This document shows positions 9,867-19,505 of a DNA stretch of 64,000 bases, piece by piece. The position numbers and the translations under genes are program-made. Positions within the stretch are counted from its first letter, which is position 1; each line of letters begins with the position of its first letter. This stretch comes from Eurosta solidaginis. Lineage: Eukaryota; Arthropoda; Insecta; Diptera; Tephritidae. Location: contig NC_090321.1 of assembly GCF_040869045.1 (NCBI RefSeq), forward strand, positions 73,007,183 through 73,071,182, given 5' to 3'. Under the pieces are notes generated by a model. That model saw only the letters and a program-made list of their open reading frames with translations. It did no database searches and was not told the origin of the DNA.

Positions 9867-10439
9867 AAAGCTTTAAAGGAGAACATTAAATTTAAAAACC
9901 TTCGTACAAAAATCTTACACATGATTTGACTTAATTTTCTTAATTTCACACACGCTAATAAAATTGAAATACAATATCAAGGCACCGTGGCAAATTCTAG
10001 CAAAATATATTTAAATGCATATTTTTGGCAAATATGAAATGAATAATTGCAATAGATTACTATTAGAAAGATTTCTCACAATAGGAAAAAGATATCTCAC
10101 TATGGTAATTTGCTACCACTGATGGCGCTTAGGGAAGTAAGTTGAAATTTAATAAACTAACTGATAGTTGTCCTTCGTGAAATTTACAAGTTTTTGGAAT
10201 GTAATAAAATTGTGAGACTTTCATAGTGTATAACTAAAAAAATGTTTGAAATTAATATGTACATATAAAAAAAGGAGAGCTTGATTAATGATGACATGTA
10301 GAACAAAGTATGTTATGCGGCATACTCGAAGATTGCCGAGCAAAGCTCAATCGCCCAGGTACTTATTTTTTAAAGCACAAAAGTACTTGAACATTGTAAG
10401 GTGTACCTAAAAGCAATGTAAGCTAAATTATGTACGGTT
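9867..10439. other. AT-rich sequence without a recognised gene
   Basis: Nothing could be supported apart from simple A/T-rich sequence between the tandem array and the old LINE fragment. Confidence 0.5.
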
Positions 10440-10818
10440 TCTTTTATTTGGTGGTGGAGAAAATTATACTAGCTGCAGAACTTAACCGCTCTGGAACAAT
10501 ATCTATAAGAGCGTGCAATTGCTGGCGTATGCTGACGACATTGATAGCATCGGCCTGAAAACACGCACCGTATTTCAGATGCGGAAAAGATGGGTTTGAT
10601 GGTGAATGAGGACAAAACGAAGTACCTGCAGCCATCAAGCAAAGAGTCAGCGCACCATTTGGCAGCCAATATTTCGAAATAGTAAAAAACTTCGTTTATT
10701 TAGGAACCAGCATTAAACAAACAACATCAGCTTTGAAATCCAGCTAAAAATCACTCTTGCCAATAAATGCTACTTTGGGCAGGCATTTGAAAATTAAAGT
10801 CCACAAGTCACTTATCGT
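10440..10818 (+). pseudogene. LINE reverse transcriptase remnant, left half (split by the Gypsy insertion)
   Basis: In shifting plus-strand frames this reads as the palm and thumb of a LINE reverse transcriptase. Recognisable pieces are LAYADDIDSIG (the YADD catalytic box), MVNEDKTKYL and FVYLGTSI. It stops at the Gypsy insertion and resumes at 15356 with YGAEAWT and LRWLGHVMRM. Several frameshifts and stops make it non-functional. It is the oldest layer of this nest. Confidence 0.65.
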
Positions 10819-10991
10819 TGTAAAGATATTTGAATCCGGGGTAGCTACAGTCGGGTTTGCTTGCTTACAATCAACTCAATTTTTATTTCAAACCCTGAAA
10901 ATCTCATTTACAATTTAACAAAAGAATATTAGATATTAAAAGTATTTCATGAAATAGCAGAACAAGTGTAATTATGTGAAAGTATTTCACA
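10819..10991 (-). repeat. 3' LTR of the Gypsy element
   Basis: It is 173 bp long with TGT/ACA termini and is identical to the copy at 15179-15351 except for two A/T substitutions (near 10885 and 10900). It lies next to the polypurine tract and the TCGT duplication. Confidence 0.9.
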
Positions 10992-13817
10992 TTTCCTCCC
11001 TTCTTCCGGAAACAAAAGCTTTTAATTGCGATAAATGGCCAGTCCGAAATTTCGACTCAGTTTCCTTCTTCAATTTCACAATTACAGGTGAAACAAACCC
11101 AGTTACTGTAAACGGGCCATCATACTTAGGTGCAAGCTTGGCGGAAAAATTCTCTACTGCATTCGAAATATGATGTTGCCGAAGTAATACTTGATCTCCA
11201 ATTTTTGGTTTCCATTCACGATGTCGAAAGTTATATGATTTGGCTTGCGTTTCTGCTGCTTGTTCCAAATTTCTACAAACAATTTGGAATATCTCTTTAA
11301 GTCGAGTTACTTTTTCATTAATTGTTTCCATATAAGATGGAAACGGCTGTACGTTTTGATCATAAATAGAGGCTGGCAGTCGTGGCTCTCTACCTTGAAC
11401 AATAAACGCAGGACTATATCCTGTGGAGTTTGAAACCGCAGTATTGATGGCCAACATAAATTCGGGAAGAAGTTCACCTCAAGTCTTATGTACACCGTGA
11501 GTAAATTGCGCAATCATTGTTTTGATTGTTCTATTAGCCCTCTCTGTTGGATTTTCTTGGGGCATATATGGAGCTGTATACCGTTGACGAACGCCTAGTT
11601 CCACTAAAAATTGCTTGAATTTACGACTAGTTAATTGAGTACCATTGTCGGATAAAAAAGTTTTTGGAACTCCAAATCGTGAAAGTATACGTTCTCGAAA
11701 TGCCTTACACAAGTTGCTTGTGGTTGGAGAACGTAAAGGAACCAATTCTACCCATTTCGAAAATTTGTCAAAAAATACCAAAAGTGTCGAATTACCATGT
11801 TTAGATCGGGGTAAGGGACCGATAAAGTCAGCACATAATACTTCCCATGGTTCTTTAGGTATCTCCGAAAGCATCATTCCCGCAGGACGTTGTTGTGATA
11901 TTTTATATTTTTGACATGATTCACATTGCTGAACATAATGCTTTATATCACGATGCATACCTGGCCAATAATATCGATTTTTGAGCCGAATAATTGTTTT
12001 CCTTATTCCCAAGTGACCTGCTGTAGGATTGTCGTGATTTTCCTTTAGAACTAGAATCCGATCAGGTTTATCAACGCAAAATTTCCATGGAATGCAATCG
12101 TCATCATCTGTCCGAGCAGAGAAACGTCGATAAAGTTTTCCATCTTCGATACAAAATCCCGGATTGGCTTGCCCATTTTCACGAACTTCTTTCATTTTCT
12201 TCTTCAACCAACTACACTGTTGATCATCAGATGTTAAACACAAATCTTCTATTGGTTGCCGTGACAACGCGTCAGCGACTGTATTTAGTTTACCTCGCCT
12301 ATAATGCACATCAAATTGATACTGCTGTAACTCTAAGGCCCAACGTGCAACTCGGCCGGGAGGGCTTTGAATAGAGTTCAACCATTTTAATGCTAAATGG
12401 TCCGTTACAACTATAAAGCGGTATCCTTCAAGATAATGCCTCATTTTCCTGATAGCCCATATAATAGCCAAGCATTCCTTCTCCGTTGCAGAAAACTTTA
12501 ATTCAACGTTGCTCAAATGTCGACTGGCGTATGCAATAACTTGTTCTTTTCCATCAATGTTCTGTGTTAAAACAGCTCCTAAACCATAGTCGCTGGCATC
12601 AGTTTGCAGAATGAATTTCTGAGTGAAGCCAGGACATGCCAAAAATGGTGCTTCTGTGAGTTTGTTTTTAAGGTCATCAAATCCTTTTGATGTTCCTCCT
12701 TCCATTCCCACTTTGAGTCTTTCCGCAATAAATGATTAAGGGGGTGAGCAATTTTAGCATAATCTGGTACAAATCTTCGATACCATGAAGTGATACCAAT
12801 AAACCAACGTAATTCTCGAATATTTTCCGGTACATTCAAGTTTGTTATAGCATCAATCTTTTCAGGATCCGTATGAACTCCATCTTCACTAATCATATGA
12901 CCAATATATTTAGTTTTCCTAGTGAAAAATGAACATTTGTCGACGTTAATTCTCAAATTAGCTGCTCGTAGCCTGCGAAATACTTCCACTAACATAGCTT
13001 TATGCCCTTCGAACGTTTTACCAGTGACAATGATATCGTCCAAGTAAGCGAAAACAAAAGGCTCAAGATCAGCACCGATTACTTTGTCCAATGCTCGCTG
13101 AAAGGTGGCCGGAGCTGAATGTAAACCAAATGGCATTACACGCCACTGAAAAAGTCCACGACCAGGTACAGTAAATGCAGTAAAGTGTTTTCTATTTTCA
13201 TCCATCGGTATTTGCCAGTATCCATCCTTAAGATCAATGCTACTAAAGTATTTTTTGCATTACGCAGTCGATCAAGGATGCGCTGAATTCTTGGTAAAGG
13301 GTATGCATCTGGAATAGACTTTGCATTAAGCTGTCTATAATCGATACACATTCGCCATTGTCTGTTTTTTTTTTTTAACCAACACAATGGGTGTACTAAA
13401 TGGGCTCTGCGAAGGTTCTATACAACACTTTTCAAGTAATTCGTCCACTTTTCCGTTAATTATACTTTGCATTGCAGGATTTCTTGGAAAATATCGCTGC
13501 TTTACTGGCCGATCATCTTTCATAACAATTTTGTGGGTTGTAACATTCGATGGTCCCTGTACTTTTTCAAACTTTATTAACTAGTCTTGCAAAAAATCTT
13601 TAATCAATGCCTCTTCTGAAATATCATCTGTCAATGTACACTGTTGATATTTCATTTGCTTACTTATCGTATCAAATGAAGATAGTTGTAGTTTGGCATT
13701 ACCAATGCATATGTAAGTGTCCATTCTTTTCAAAAAATCCATACCAAGGATGATGTCATCTATAACCGAATCCATAACCATCAATTGAAAATTTCTTAAC
13801 ATTTTATTACACTGCAA
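10992..13817 (-). pseudogene. Gypsy pol: protease end, reverse transcriptase, RNase H, integrase (frameshifted)
   Basis: Domains in minus-strand order: protease C-terminus with LGMDFL (13581-13817), reverse transcriptase entry (13335-13523), RT palm with YRQLNAKSIPDAYPLPR (13136-13387), and the catalytic FAYLDDIIV box and thumb (12579-13205). Next come RNase H with LQTDASDYGLGAVL and the TEKECLA segment, then integrase with an HHCC finger (HLGIRKTI to CESCQKY) and a DDE core (ADFIGPLPR, LSDNGTQ, PTERANRT) at 11479-12711, then an integrase C-terminal region ending in GHLSQLKAF (10987-11457). The domains fall in several frames because of small indels, so no intact polyprotein can be read. Decay of pol despite near-identical LTRs is odd. 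Confidence 0.85.
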
Positions 13818-13892
13818 ATCCGCATCTAAAACAAATTTTATTTGTTCAGTAATACCATTAGCCCTCCGAATTTTTATATTGAATGGTTTAAG

Positions 13893-14111
13893 TTAGTGAT
13901 TTAAATTAAAGCGAGTAATAAACCGTTGACTGATAAAACTGCGTGAAGATCCTGTATCAACAGTGGCTTCAGTTTTAATTTGTTCAACTTGAATAATAGT
14001 TGTTATTTTTTTGTTACTATATTGGAGAGTGCCTATTGCTGTATCTGGGACTCCGATTCCCCTCCATTCAATCGAAGTCTGACATGGTTTCCCGAATCTT
14101 TTCTGCAACAA
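13893..14111 (-). pseudogene. Gypsy aspartic protease, N-terminal part
   Basis: This minus-strand frame overlaps the end of gag in the -1 frame and contains VDTGSS, the aspartic protease active-site motif, followed by FISQRFI. It ends at a stop before the next protease segment at 13817. A -1 shift from gag to pol is usual in Gypsy elements, but I could not identify a slippery heptamer here. Confidence 0.7.
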
Positions 14112-15118
14112 TCCATTGTTTTTATGTTACGACGACCACAATCCCCACAGAAATATATTTGTGGTTGCCTACAATCCTTTGCATAATGGCCTTGACCACC
14201 ACAGCGATGACATACGTTCCGCAAAAAAGTTGGTTGATGTTGTAAAGAATTAACAGGTTCCTTTACGAATTCGGATTGATTAGTTTTTATAACTCGCCGA
14301 TTTTGATTAATCATTATTTCTTCAAAGTCTTCAGCCAAAGATGTAAGTTGCGTTAGAGAACCAAAGTCGCTTCTCTTGATATAGAGTTGATAATCAGGCT
14401 TACAATTGCGATAGATTCGTTCCAATTTTCTGTCCTCAGGAATGCCCGCATGTCGCATCAAATCACTTAAACTTAACATATAATCCTTGAAAAGTTCATT
14501 TGGGTTTTGACGACGAGTTCTAATTTGTTCATCTAAAGTCTCAAAATAACGTGGTGGAAGAAAGAATTTCAAGAAATCGTCCTTAAAATTTTCCCAAAAT
14601 AGCCAGTTTCGCTTGCAATTACGATACCAGAGCAAACCCTTATCTTTGAGTAGTTCCGGCATCGTCTTCACCACCATATCCTGTGGCAGTGCATAAACTT
14701 CAATCAATTCCTCAACTCGTTCAATAAAAGAGATAGGATCCTTCGTATCATCAAACTTGATTGACCATTTGCGTACTTGGTCAATAACTGATAAATATGG
14801 AATATGTCTGTTAGCTATTAAGTTGATTTTCTCCGCTTCGACAGGGATCGCAGAAGCATTTTCACGTTGTCGATGTTCCTCGTTCGATAATTCCTCTAAA
14901 TGTTGTTGCTCCACTTCGATGTCTCTGGCTGGAATTGAAATTAGATCCACTGCAATTTGTTCGTGAGAAGTTCCTTCTGAATATTGTCTCTGAAATTCTT
15001 TCAATTGCCGTCGAGTTTCATCAGTATGTTCATAGTCGGTGACAAATGCCGATAAACGCTTGCGCATTTCGGCAACGCTACCACAATATTGAATTGCAAA
15101 ATTTTGTAGGATACCCAC
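14033..15118 (-). CDS. Gypsy gag polyprotein
   Basis: This 361-codon open frame encodes the structural capsid/nucleocapsid protein that packages the element RNA in cytoplasmic particles. The N-terminal third is charged and helical. The centre (DPISFIERVEELIEVYAL, later FKDDFLKFFLPPRYFETLDE) has the pattern of the retrotransposon capsid domain. The C-terminus has a CCHC zinc knuckle (CHRCGGQGHYAKDC) and a second cysteine cluster (CGDCG...MDCC). It follows the primer binding site directly and overlaps the protease frame, as expected for gag. The frame is intact, unlike pol. Confidence 0.85.
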   Translation of the reverse strand: MGILQNFAIQYCGSVAEMRKRLSAFVTDYEHTDETRRQLKEFQRQYSEGTSHEQIAVDLISIPARDIEVEQQHLEELSNEEHRQRENASAIPVEAEKINLIANRHIPYLSVIDQVRKWSIKFDDTKDPISFIERVEELIEVYALPQDMVVKTMPELLKDKGLLWYRNCKRNWLFWENFKDDFLKFFLPPRYFETLDEQIRTRRQNPNELFKDYMLSLSDLMRHAGIPEDRKLERIYRNCKPDYQLYIKRSDFGSLTQLTSLAEDFEEIMINQNRRVIKTNQSEFVKEPVNSLQHQPTFLRNVCHRCGGQGHYAKDCRQPQIYFCGDCGRRNIKTMDCCRKDSGNHVRLRLNGGESESQIQQ

Positions 15119-15161
15119 AATTTCGTCCCTATGTAAATTATAAATCCAGCCAGTCCTATTT

Positions 15162-15176
15162 CCACGTTGGGCGCCA
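15162..15176 (-). promoter_or_regulatory. Primer binding site, lysine tRNA type
   Basis: The minus-strand sequence TGGCGCCCAACGTGG starts two bases inside the 5' LTR. It matches the usual complement of a lysine tRNA 3' end and primes minus-strand DNA synthesis. Confidence 0.8.
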
Positions 15177-15178
15177 TT

Positions 15179-15351
15179 TGTAAAGATATTTGAATCCGGG
15201 GTAGCTACAGTCGGGTTTGCTTGCTTACAATCAACTCAATTTTTTTTTCAAACCCTGAATATCTCATTTACAATTTAACAAAAGAATATTAGATATTAAA
15301 AGTATTTCATGAAATAGCAGAACAAGTGTAATTATGTGAAAGTATTTCACA
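15179..15351 (-). repeat. 5' LTR of the Gypsy element
   Basis: It is the 173-bp partner of 10819-10991, with termini TGT/ACA, flanked outside by TCGT. Confidence 0.9.
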
Positions 15352-15355
15352 TCGT

Positions 15356-15700
15356 ACCCGTCGCGCTATATGGTGCAGAAGCATGGACCATAACAACCTC
15401 AGATAAAGCGGCTCTGGGAGCGTTCGAGAGAAAATTTCTTCGAAAGATTTATGCGCCTCTAAGCGTCGGCGACGGGTAGTACTGAAGGAGATATAATGAT
15501 AAGTTGTACGAGCTTTATTCAGACACCAACATAGTTCAGCGCATTAAAACACAGCAGCTACGCTGGCTAGGGCATGTTATGCGAATGAAAGAAGTATTAT
15601 TATCGGAACCCACCTATGGAAGCATAGGGCGGTCCCAATTTCGCTGGAAGGACCAGGTGGAGAGCGATTTAAATTGCCATTGTGTTACCAATTAGCGCCA
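15356..15700 (+). pseudogene. LINE reverse transcriptase remnant, right half
   Basis: It continues the old LINE interrupted at 10818. Translated pieces YGAEAWTITTSDKAALGAFE, RIKTQQLRWLGHVMRM and RSQFRWKDQVESDL are the conserved C-terminal tail of many insect LINE ORF2 proteins. One copy of the TCGT duplication separates it from the Gypsy LTR. Stops and indels make it inactive. Confidence 0.65.
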
Positions 15701-15784
15701 GTGAGCCCAACGAAGAAGCGACTGACTAGTGGTGTTGTTTAAACGGCTAGGCGCCAATTACGGAAGAACCCATATTCTCTACGC

Positions 15785-16030
15785 CAAATGTTGTTGTTGT
15801 GTTAAGAGTGCTTCGCCCCATTCAATGGGTGTGACCACACACAAAATCCCATCAAAGCCCTCTAACGGGAATTGTTGTTACATATACCATGTAGGATATA
15901 CATACATTGCGTATGTCAGGGTTGATTCTGGACAAGTAAGAGTTTAATTTGTTACAGTATCCAAAACGAAATTGGGCCAGGGTGGCTGGTGTCTCCCGTA
16001 GTCTTCTTTCTTCTTCTGCGAGGGTTGAAG
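15785..16030 (-). pseudogene. LINE-A 3' end fragment, diverged
   Basis: The minus strand ends in a (CAA)n-type tail (plus strand TTGTTGTTGT at 15785). Upstream it encodes a degraded form of the LINE-A C-terminus; the GYCNRLNSY region is recognisable by nucleotide similarity to 22850-22930. It is more diverged than the copies further right. Confidence 0.6.
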
Positions 16031-16124
16031 CATTTCATTATGCTTTTTAATGTTGAGCTGCTTTGGCCCATTATGCAGACTTTTCCATTGTGTGTGTTTT
16101 TAAACTAGAAGACCAGACTGGTGA

Positions 16125-16890
16125 CGGGTAGTACATAAGGCGAATTGCTTTGTAAGTTGTAACCGCCTCCTTATGTTTTCCCAAGTGCTGCCGGCAAGCG
16201 ACTTAAGGATTTTGTTGCAGCTTTGTACTTTGGATACAATTTCGCAGGCATGCGTCTTGAAGGAAAAAATGTTATCGAACGTTAGCTTTAAAATCTTTGG
16301 GAGACTGACAGTGGGTAGCGTAACACCATCGAAATGAACGTCCAATATTTGCATCATCTGTTCCTTCCACGTCGTAAACAGAATGACAGTAGATTTGGTC
16401 GGTGATAGTACCAGGTCGCGCGAGACGAAGAAACCATAAAGATGGAGGATAGCGGTTTATTCTATGAACTAATTCGTCTATTGAAGGGCCAGGTCATGTT
16501 GCCATTATGGCGCACTCGTCGTCTCAGGACATGATGGTAACTCCTTCTGGTGGGGAAGGCAGCTTTGATATGTTAAAACTTTTGACAGGTCAAGTGCCAT
16601 CGTATGAAGGGTGTTTGCTTGTTTAGTCCGCAATTTATCCGAGTGTTTATGGCGTTTAGCGCGGTGGTAGTGCGAAGATTCGCAGTGAAATGAGAGCCAG
16701 AACGGTTTCCAACGTCTTCGGTAATGTCGAATGTTCGGGAATGACGAACGACTTCATCGACAAGTTAAAAACGTGCGCCAGGCATTGGCATGACAGTGGT
16801 ATGATTTCGGGAATTCTATCGGCCGGAATAAACAGTGCCGAAGCTGAAGCCATGACTTTGTTTTACGCCCGCTTTGCTTGCGAGTACTCA
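16125..16890 (-). pseudogene. LINE-A reverse transcriptase fragment with internal deletions
   Basis: The minus strand matches, in order, several blocks of the reference copy at 19059-23133, from the thumb (WGKDKETL region) through the block after YADD to the EN-RT linker. The gaps between blocks are deletions. The reading frames are broken. Confidence 0.6.
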
Positions 16891-16894
16891 CGAA

Positions 16895-17900
16895 TTACCA
16901 TCAATATCCTCGGAAGTCCAAAGAAACGGTTTCAACTGCACTAAGGTCCTCTTTGTGATTTTCTTCTACATAAGGCTGAGTTCTTAGGTGCCGTATTTCC
17001 TCATAATGCTTGCGGAGACAACCTCTTAAGTACCTGGGAGGTGGAGCCTCTTCAATCAGATATTTGTTCGGATGCTCAGGTTTCTGGGTATTCCACAGAA
17101 ACTGTTTATTTAGCCTTTCATTTATCTCCCTGATGGGGAGTACTCTCGCCTCACTATGTAGATGGTGTTCTGGGGACATAAGAAGACAGCACGAAGTAGT
17201 TCTGATTGCGGTGTTTTGATAGGCTTGTAGTTTCTTTCAGTGAGTAACCGTGAGGGTCGGCGACCATATCGGGAACGCGTAGATGCAAGCGGCTGGTGAA
17301 TTACTTTGTTAGTGGTAATTAGGGTATCTTTATCTTTACCCCAAGTTCTGCCGGCGCGACATTTGAGGATTTTATTACCGCTATAAAATTTTAGGTACAA
17401 TTGCGGATGCATGCTCGCCAAAATGTAGATCCTGATCGAAAGTCACATCCAGTATTTTTGGATGTAAGACAGTCGGTAGCGTAATGCCATCGACGTGGAT
17501 GTCCAATATGGTCGACATTTCTTTTGTGTATGTTGTAACTAAGGTCGCCGGTGATTTGATCGGTGAAAATGTCAGGTTTCGCGAGGCGAAGAAACTGGGG
17601 AGATTGTGGAGATAGTCGTTTATTTTATTACATAGCTCATCAATGGGTGGGCCGGGACCTGTAGACATTATCGTGCAATCATCGGCGTTGGATACAATGG
17701 TAATTCCTTCTCGTGGCGAAGGGAGCTTCGACATGTAGAAGTTAAACAATTCTGGATTTAGATAGTACGTTCCTGAATTGCTCCGATGATTTCCGACCAG
17801 ACAGATAATTTTCCGTCCACCTTTTCATACTAGGAGGAGGAGGGGACCCTTCTTAGTCTTGCAGTAACGTGCCGTGGTTGACTGTATCAAAAGCTGGGGG
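16895..17900 (-). pseudogene. Second diverged LINE-A fragment
   Basis: It restarts near the LINE-A 3' end and runs through the C-terminal domain (MSPEHHLHSEARVLPIREIN) into RT (LPSPREGITIVSNADDCTIM). The catalytic box reads NADD instead of YADD, with frameshifts between 16901 and 17749. The sequence at 17900-18201 is not clearly LINE-A and is left unassigned. Confidence 0.6.
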
Positions 17901-18210
17901 CTAGAGATAGGTGGACACGCCTTGAATGATTTAGGCTTTGTAGTGTGTGCTGTCCAACTACTGCTGGTGTACCTGATATTAATGAGCTGATACTTGTGTT
18001 TTAGAAGCACGGTGCAACGAATGCACCCGTCGGAGGGTTTCCATTGCAAAGCCCGGAACATCTATGAAGGAGGCAGCGACCAAGGCATGAATTACATCGG
18101 ACTAATGTCGCAATTATAAATATTCTTAGCTCACTCCTTACACGAGTGCGTGTGTCGGAAAAGGGACGAAATGGGGCAGAGGTTGGTGCTCGGCTTTGCT
18201 TCTATCCGTG

Positions 18211-19058
18211 TTGTTGTTGTTGTAGCAATGATTCGCCCCACCTAATAGCTGCGATAGATCACAAATTGTCATCAATATCCTCTAACGGGAGTCCAAGGAA
18301 ACCTGTTGTTTCGACAGGGGTGGACCATAATGAAAGGGGTGTTAGAGGCGTTGGTTCCACATAACAATTAAAGAGATGGTTGGTGTCATGTGGGGTAACA
18401 TTGCAAGCGGGGCATACATTTGGTATGTCGGGGTTGATTCTGGATATGTAAGAGTTTAACCTGTTACAGTATCCAGAACGAAGTTGAGCCAGAGTGACTC
18501 GCGTTTCCCTGGGGAGTATGCGTTCCTCTTCCCGCAAGTTTTGGGTACTGTTCCTTGAGTACTGGATTCACCGGGCAATTCCTGGTATAAAGGTCCGACG
18601 CCTGTTTGTGGAGTTCACCAAGGACCTGCTTGTGTTTTTTTGCTTCATACGGCTGAGTTCTCAGGTGCCGTATTTCCTCAAAATGCTTACGGAGGTGACT
18701 CCTGAAGTCCCTAGGCGGCGTTGGCTCATCAATCAGATGTCTGTTGGGATGCCTAGGTTTCTGGTTATTCAACAGGAACTGTTTGGTTAGCATCTCATTT
18801 CTCTCTCTGATGGGGAGTATTCTCGCCTCGTTATGTAGATGGTGTTCTGGGTACATAAGAAGACAGCCCGTGGCGGTTCTGAGCGCAGTATTTTGGCAGG
18901 CCTGTAGCTTCTTCCAGTGGGTAGTTTTTAGGCTTGGCGACCATAAAGGGGGATGCGTAGCACGCAAACGGCTGGCCAATTGCTTTGTATGTAGTAATGA
19001 ACGTTTATTTGTCTTTTCCCCAAGTACTGCCAGCAAGGGATTTGAGGATTTTATTACG
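18211..19058 (-). mobile_element. LINE-A host copy, 3' half (split by the 19059-23133 insertion)
   Basis: The minus strand carries the 3' (CAA)n tail at 18211-18226, then the ORF C-terminus with the CPACNVTPHDTNHLFNC finger, then the thumb region up to the insertion point. It stops at AGGATTTTATTACG (19045-19058), which is repeated at 23134-23147, where the same copy continues. At its tail it is bounded by CTATCCGTG (18202-18210), which also occurs at 25963-25971 beyond its 5' end. Two frames (18259-18537 and 18464-19114) show it is already frameshifted. Confidence 0.85.
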
Positions 19059-19079
19059 CATCCCAAGGCAGTCGGTTCT

Positions 19080-19382
19080 ATGTACCGGAGCGACTCGGGA
19101 TTTTTCCCGACCAAGGACTGTCATTTCAGTGTAACCCCATTTAATTTGTTTCGTCCCTCCCACAAATTGTCATCCTCCCAGCAGCTCCTTGCAGCAGGAC
19201 TGCTCCATATTCTCTTGCTCCGGGAAGGTATCGAATCCAATCCGGGTCCGTCTCCTGACCTCGGTCCTGAGAAATGGTTTTGCTGCATCTGCCGGAAAAG
19301 AATCTTTTTAGGACGGTCATACTCTGTTCAGTGTGTCTCGTGTAAGGGGATGGTTGCATCGGACAGGTTGTTCTGGGCTTGA
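19080..19382 (+). pseudogene. LINE-A ORF, N-terminal leader with 2A-like motif and first zinc finger
   Basis: From ATG 19080 the frame reads MYRSDSGFFPTKDCHF, then a leucine-rich stretch LLAAGLLHILLLREG, then IESNPGP at residues 51-57 (19230-19250). This resembles the 2A ribosome-skipping motif known near the N-terminus of some LINE proteins, except that the usual aspartate before I/V-E is glycine. The first half of a PHD/RING-like finger (CCICRKRIF...CVSCKG) follows. An extra G in the GGGG run near 19347 moves the rest of the finger (WLHRTGCSGLD) into the frame that begins at 19333. The minus-strand copy at 25477-25926 keeps both parts in one frame. Confidence 0.75.
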
Positions 19383-19474
19383 TCCCAAAACCCGACGTCA
19401 ACGTAACTTTTATAAATCTTTTGTGGCTCCTTGCTGCTCACGCCCAAGGGCGTCCCGTAGTCTACGCCTAAGCG

Positions 19475-19505
<31 letters not shown>

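Larger units (their letters stand above)
10815..15355 (-). mobile_element. Gypsy-type LTR retrotransposon, full length, 4-bp TSD
   Basis: Two 173-bp LTRs (10819-10991 and 15179-15351) differ at only two visible positions. They carry terminal TGT/ACA and are flanked by TCGT (10815-10818 and 15352-15355). The element reads on the minus strand. A primer binding site TGGCGCCCAACGTGG (complement of 15162-15176) lies two bases inside the 5' LTR and fits a lysine tRNA 3' end. A polypurine tract (GAAGAAGGGAGGAAA, complement of about 10993-11007) abuts the 3' LTR. Gene order is gag, protease, reverse transcriptase, RNase H, integrase, which is the Gypsy (Ty3) order. No envelope-like frame is visible. 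Total 4533 bp. Exact clade not assigned. Confidence 0.9.

Noticed and set aside
9738..9929. Plus-strand 63-codon ORF
   Set aside because: It reads through the last unit of the tandem array; the frame is a by-product of the repeat.
14033..14111. Canonical -1 slippery heptamer in the gag-protease overlap
   Set aside because: The A-rich run there has only five A and does not fit the X-XXY-YYZ pattern in the gag frame.
10987..15118. Envelope gene in the Gypsy element
   Set aside because: The integrase C-terminus runs to the polypurine tract and no further frame is present, so this is a retrotransposon without env.
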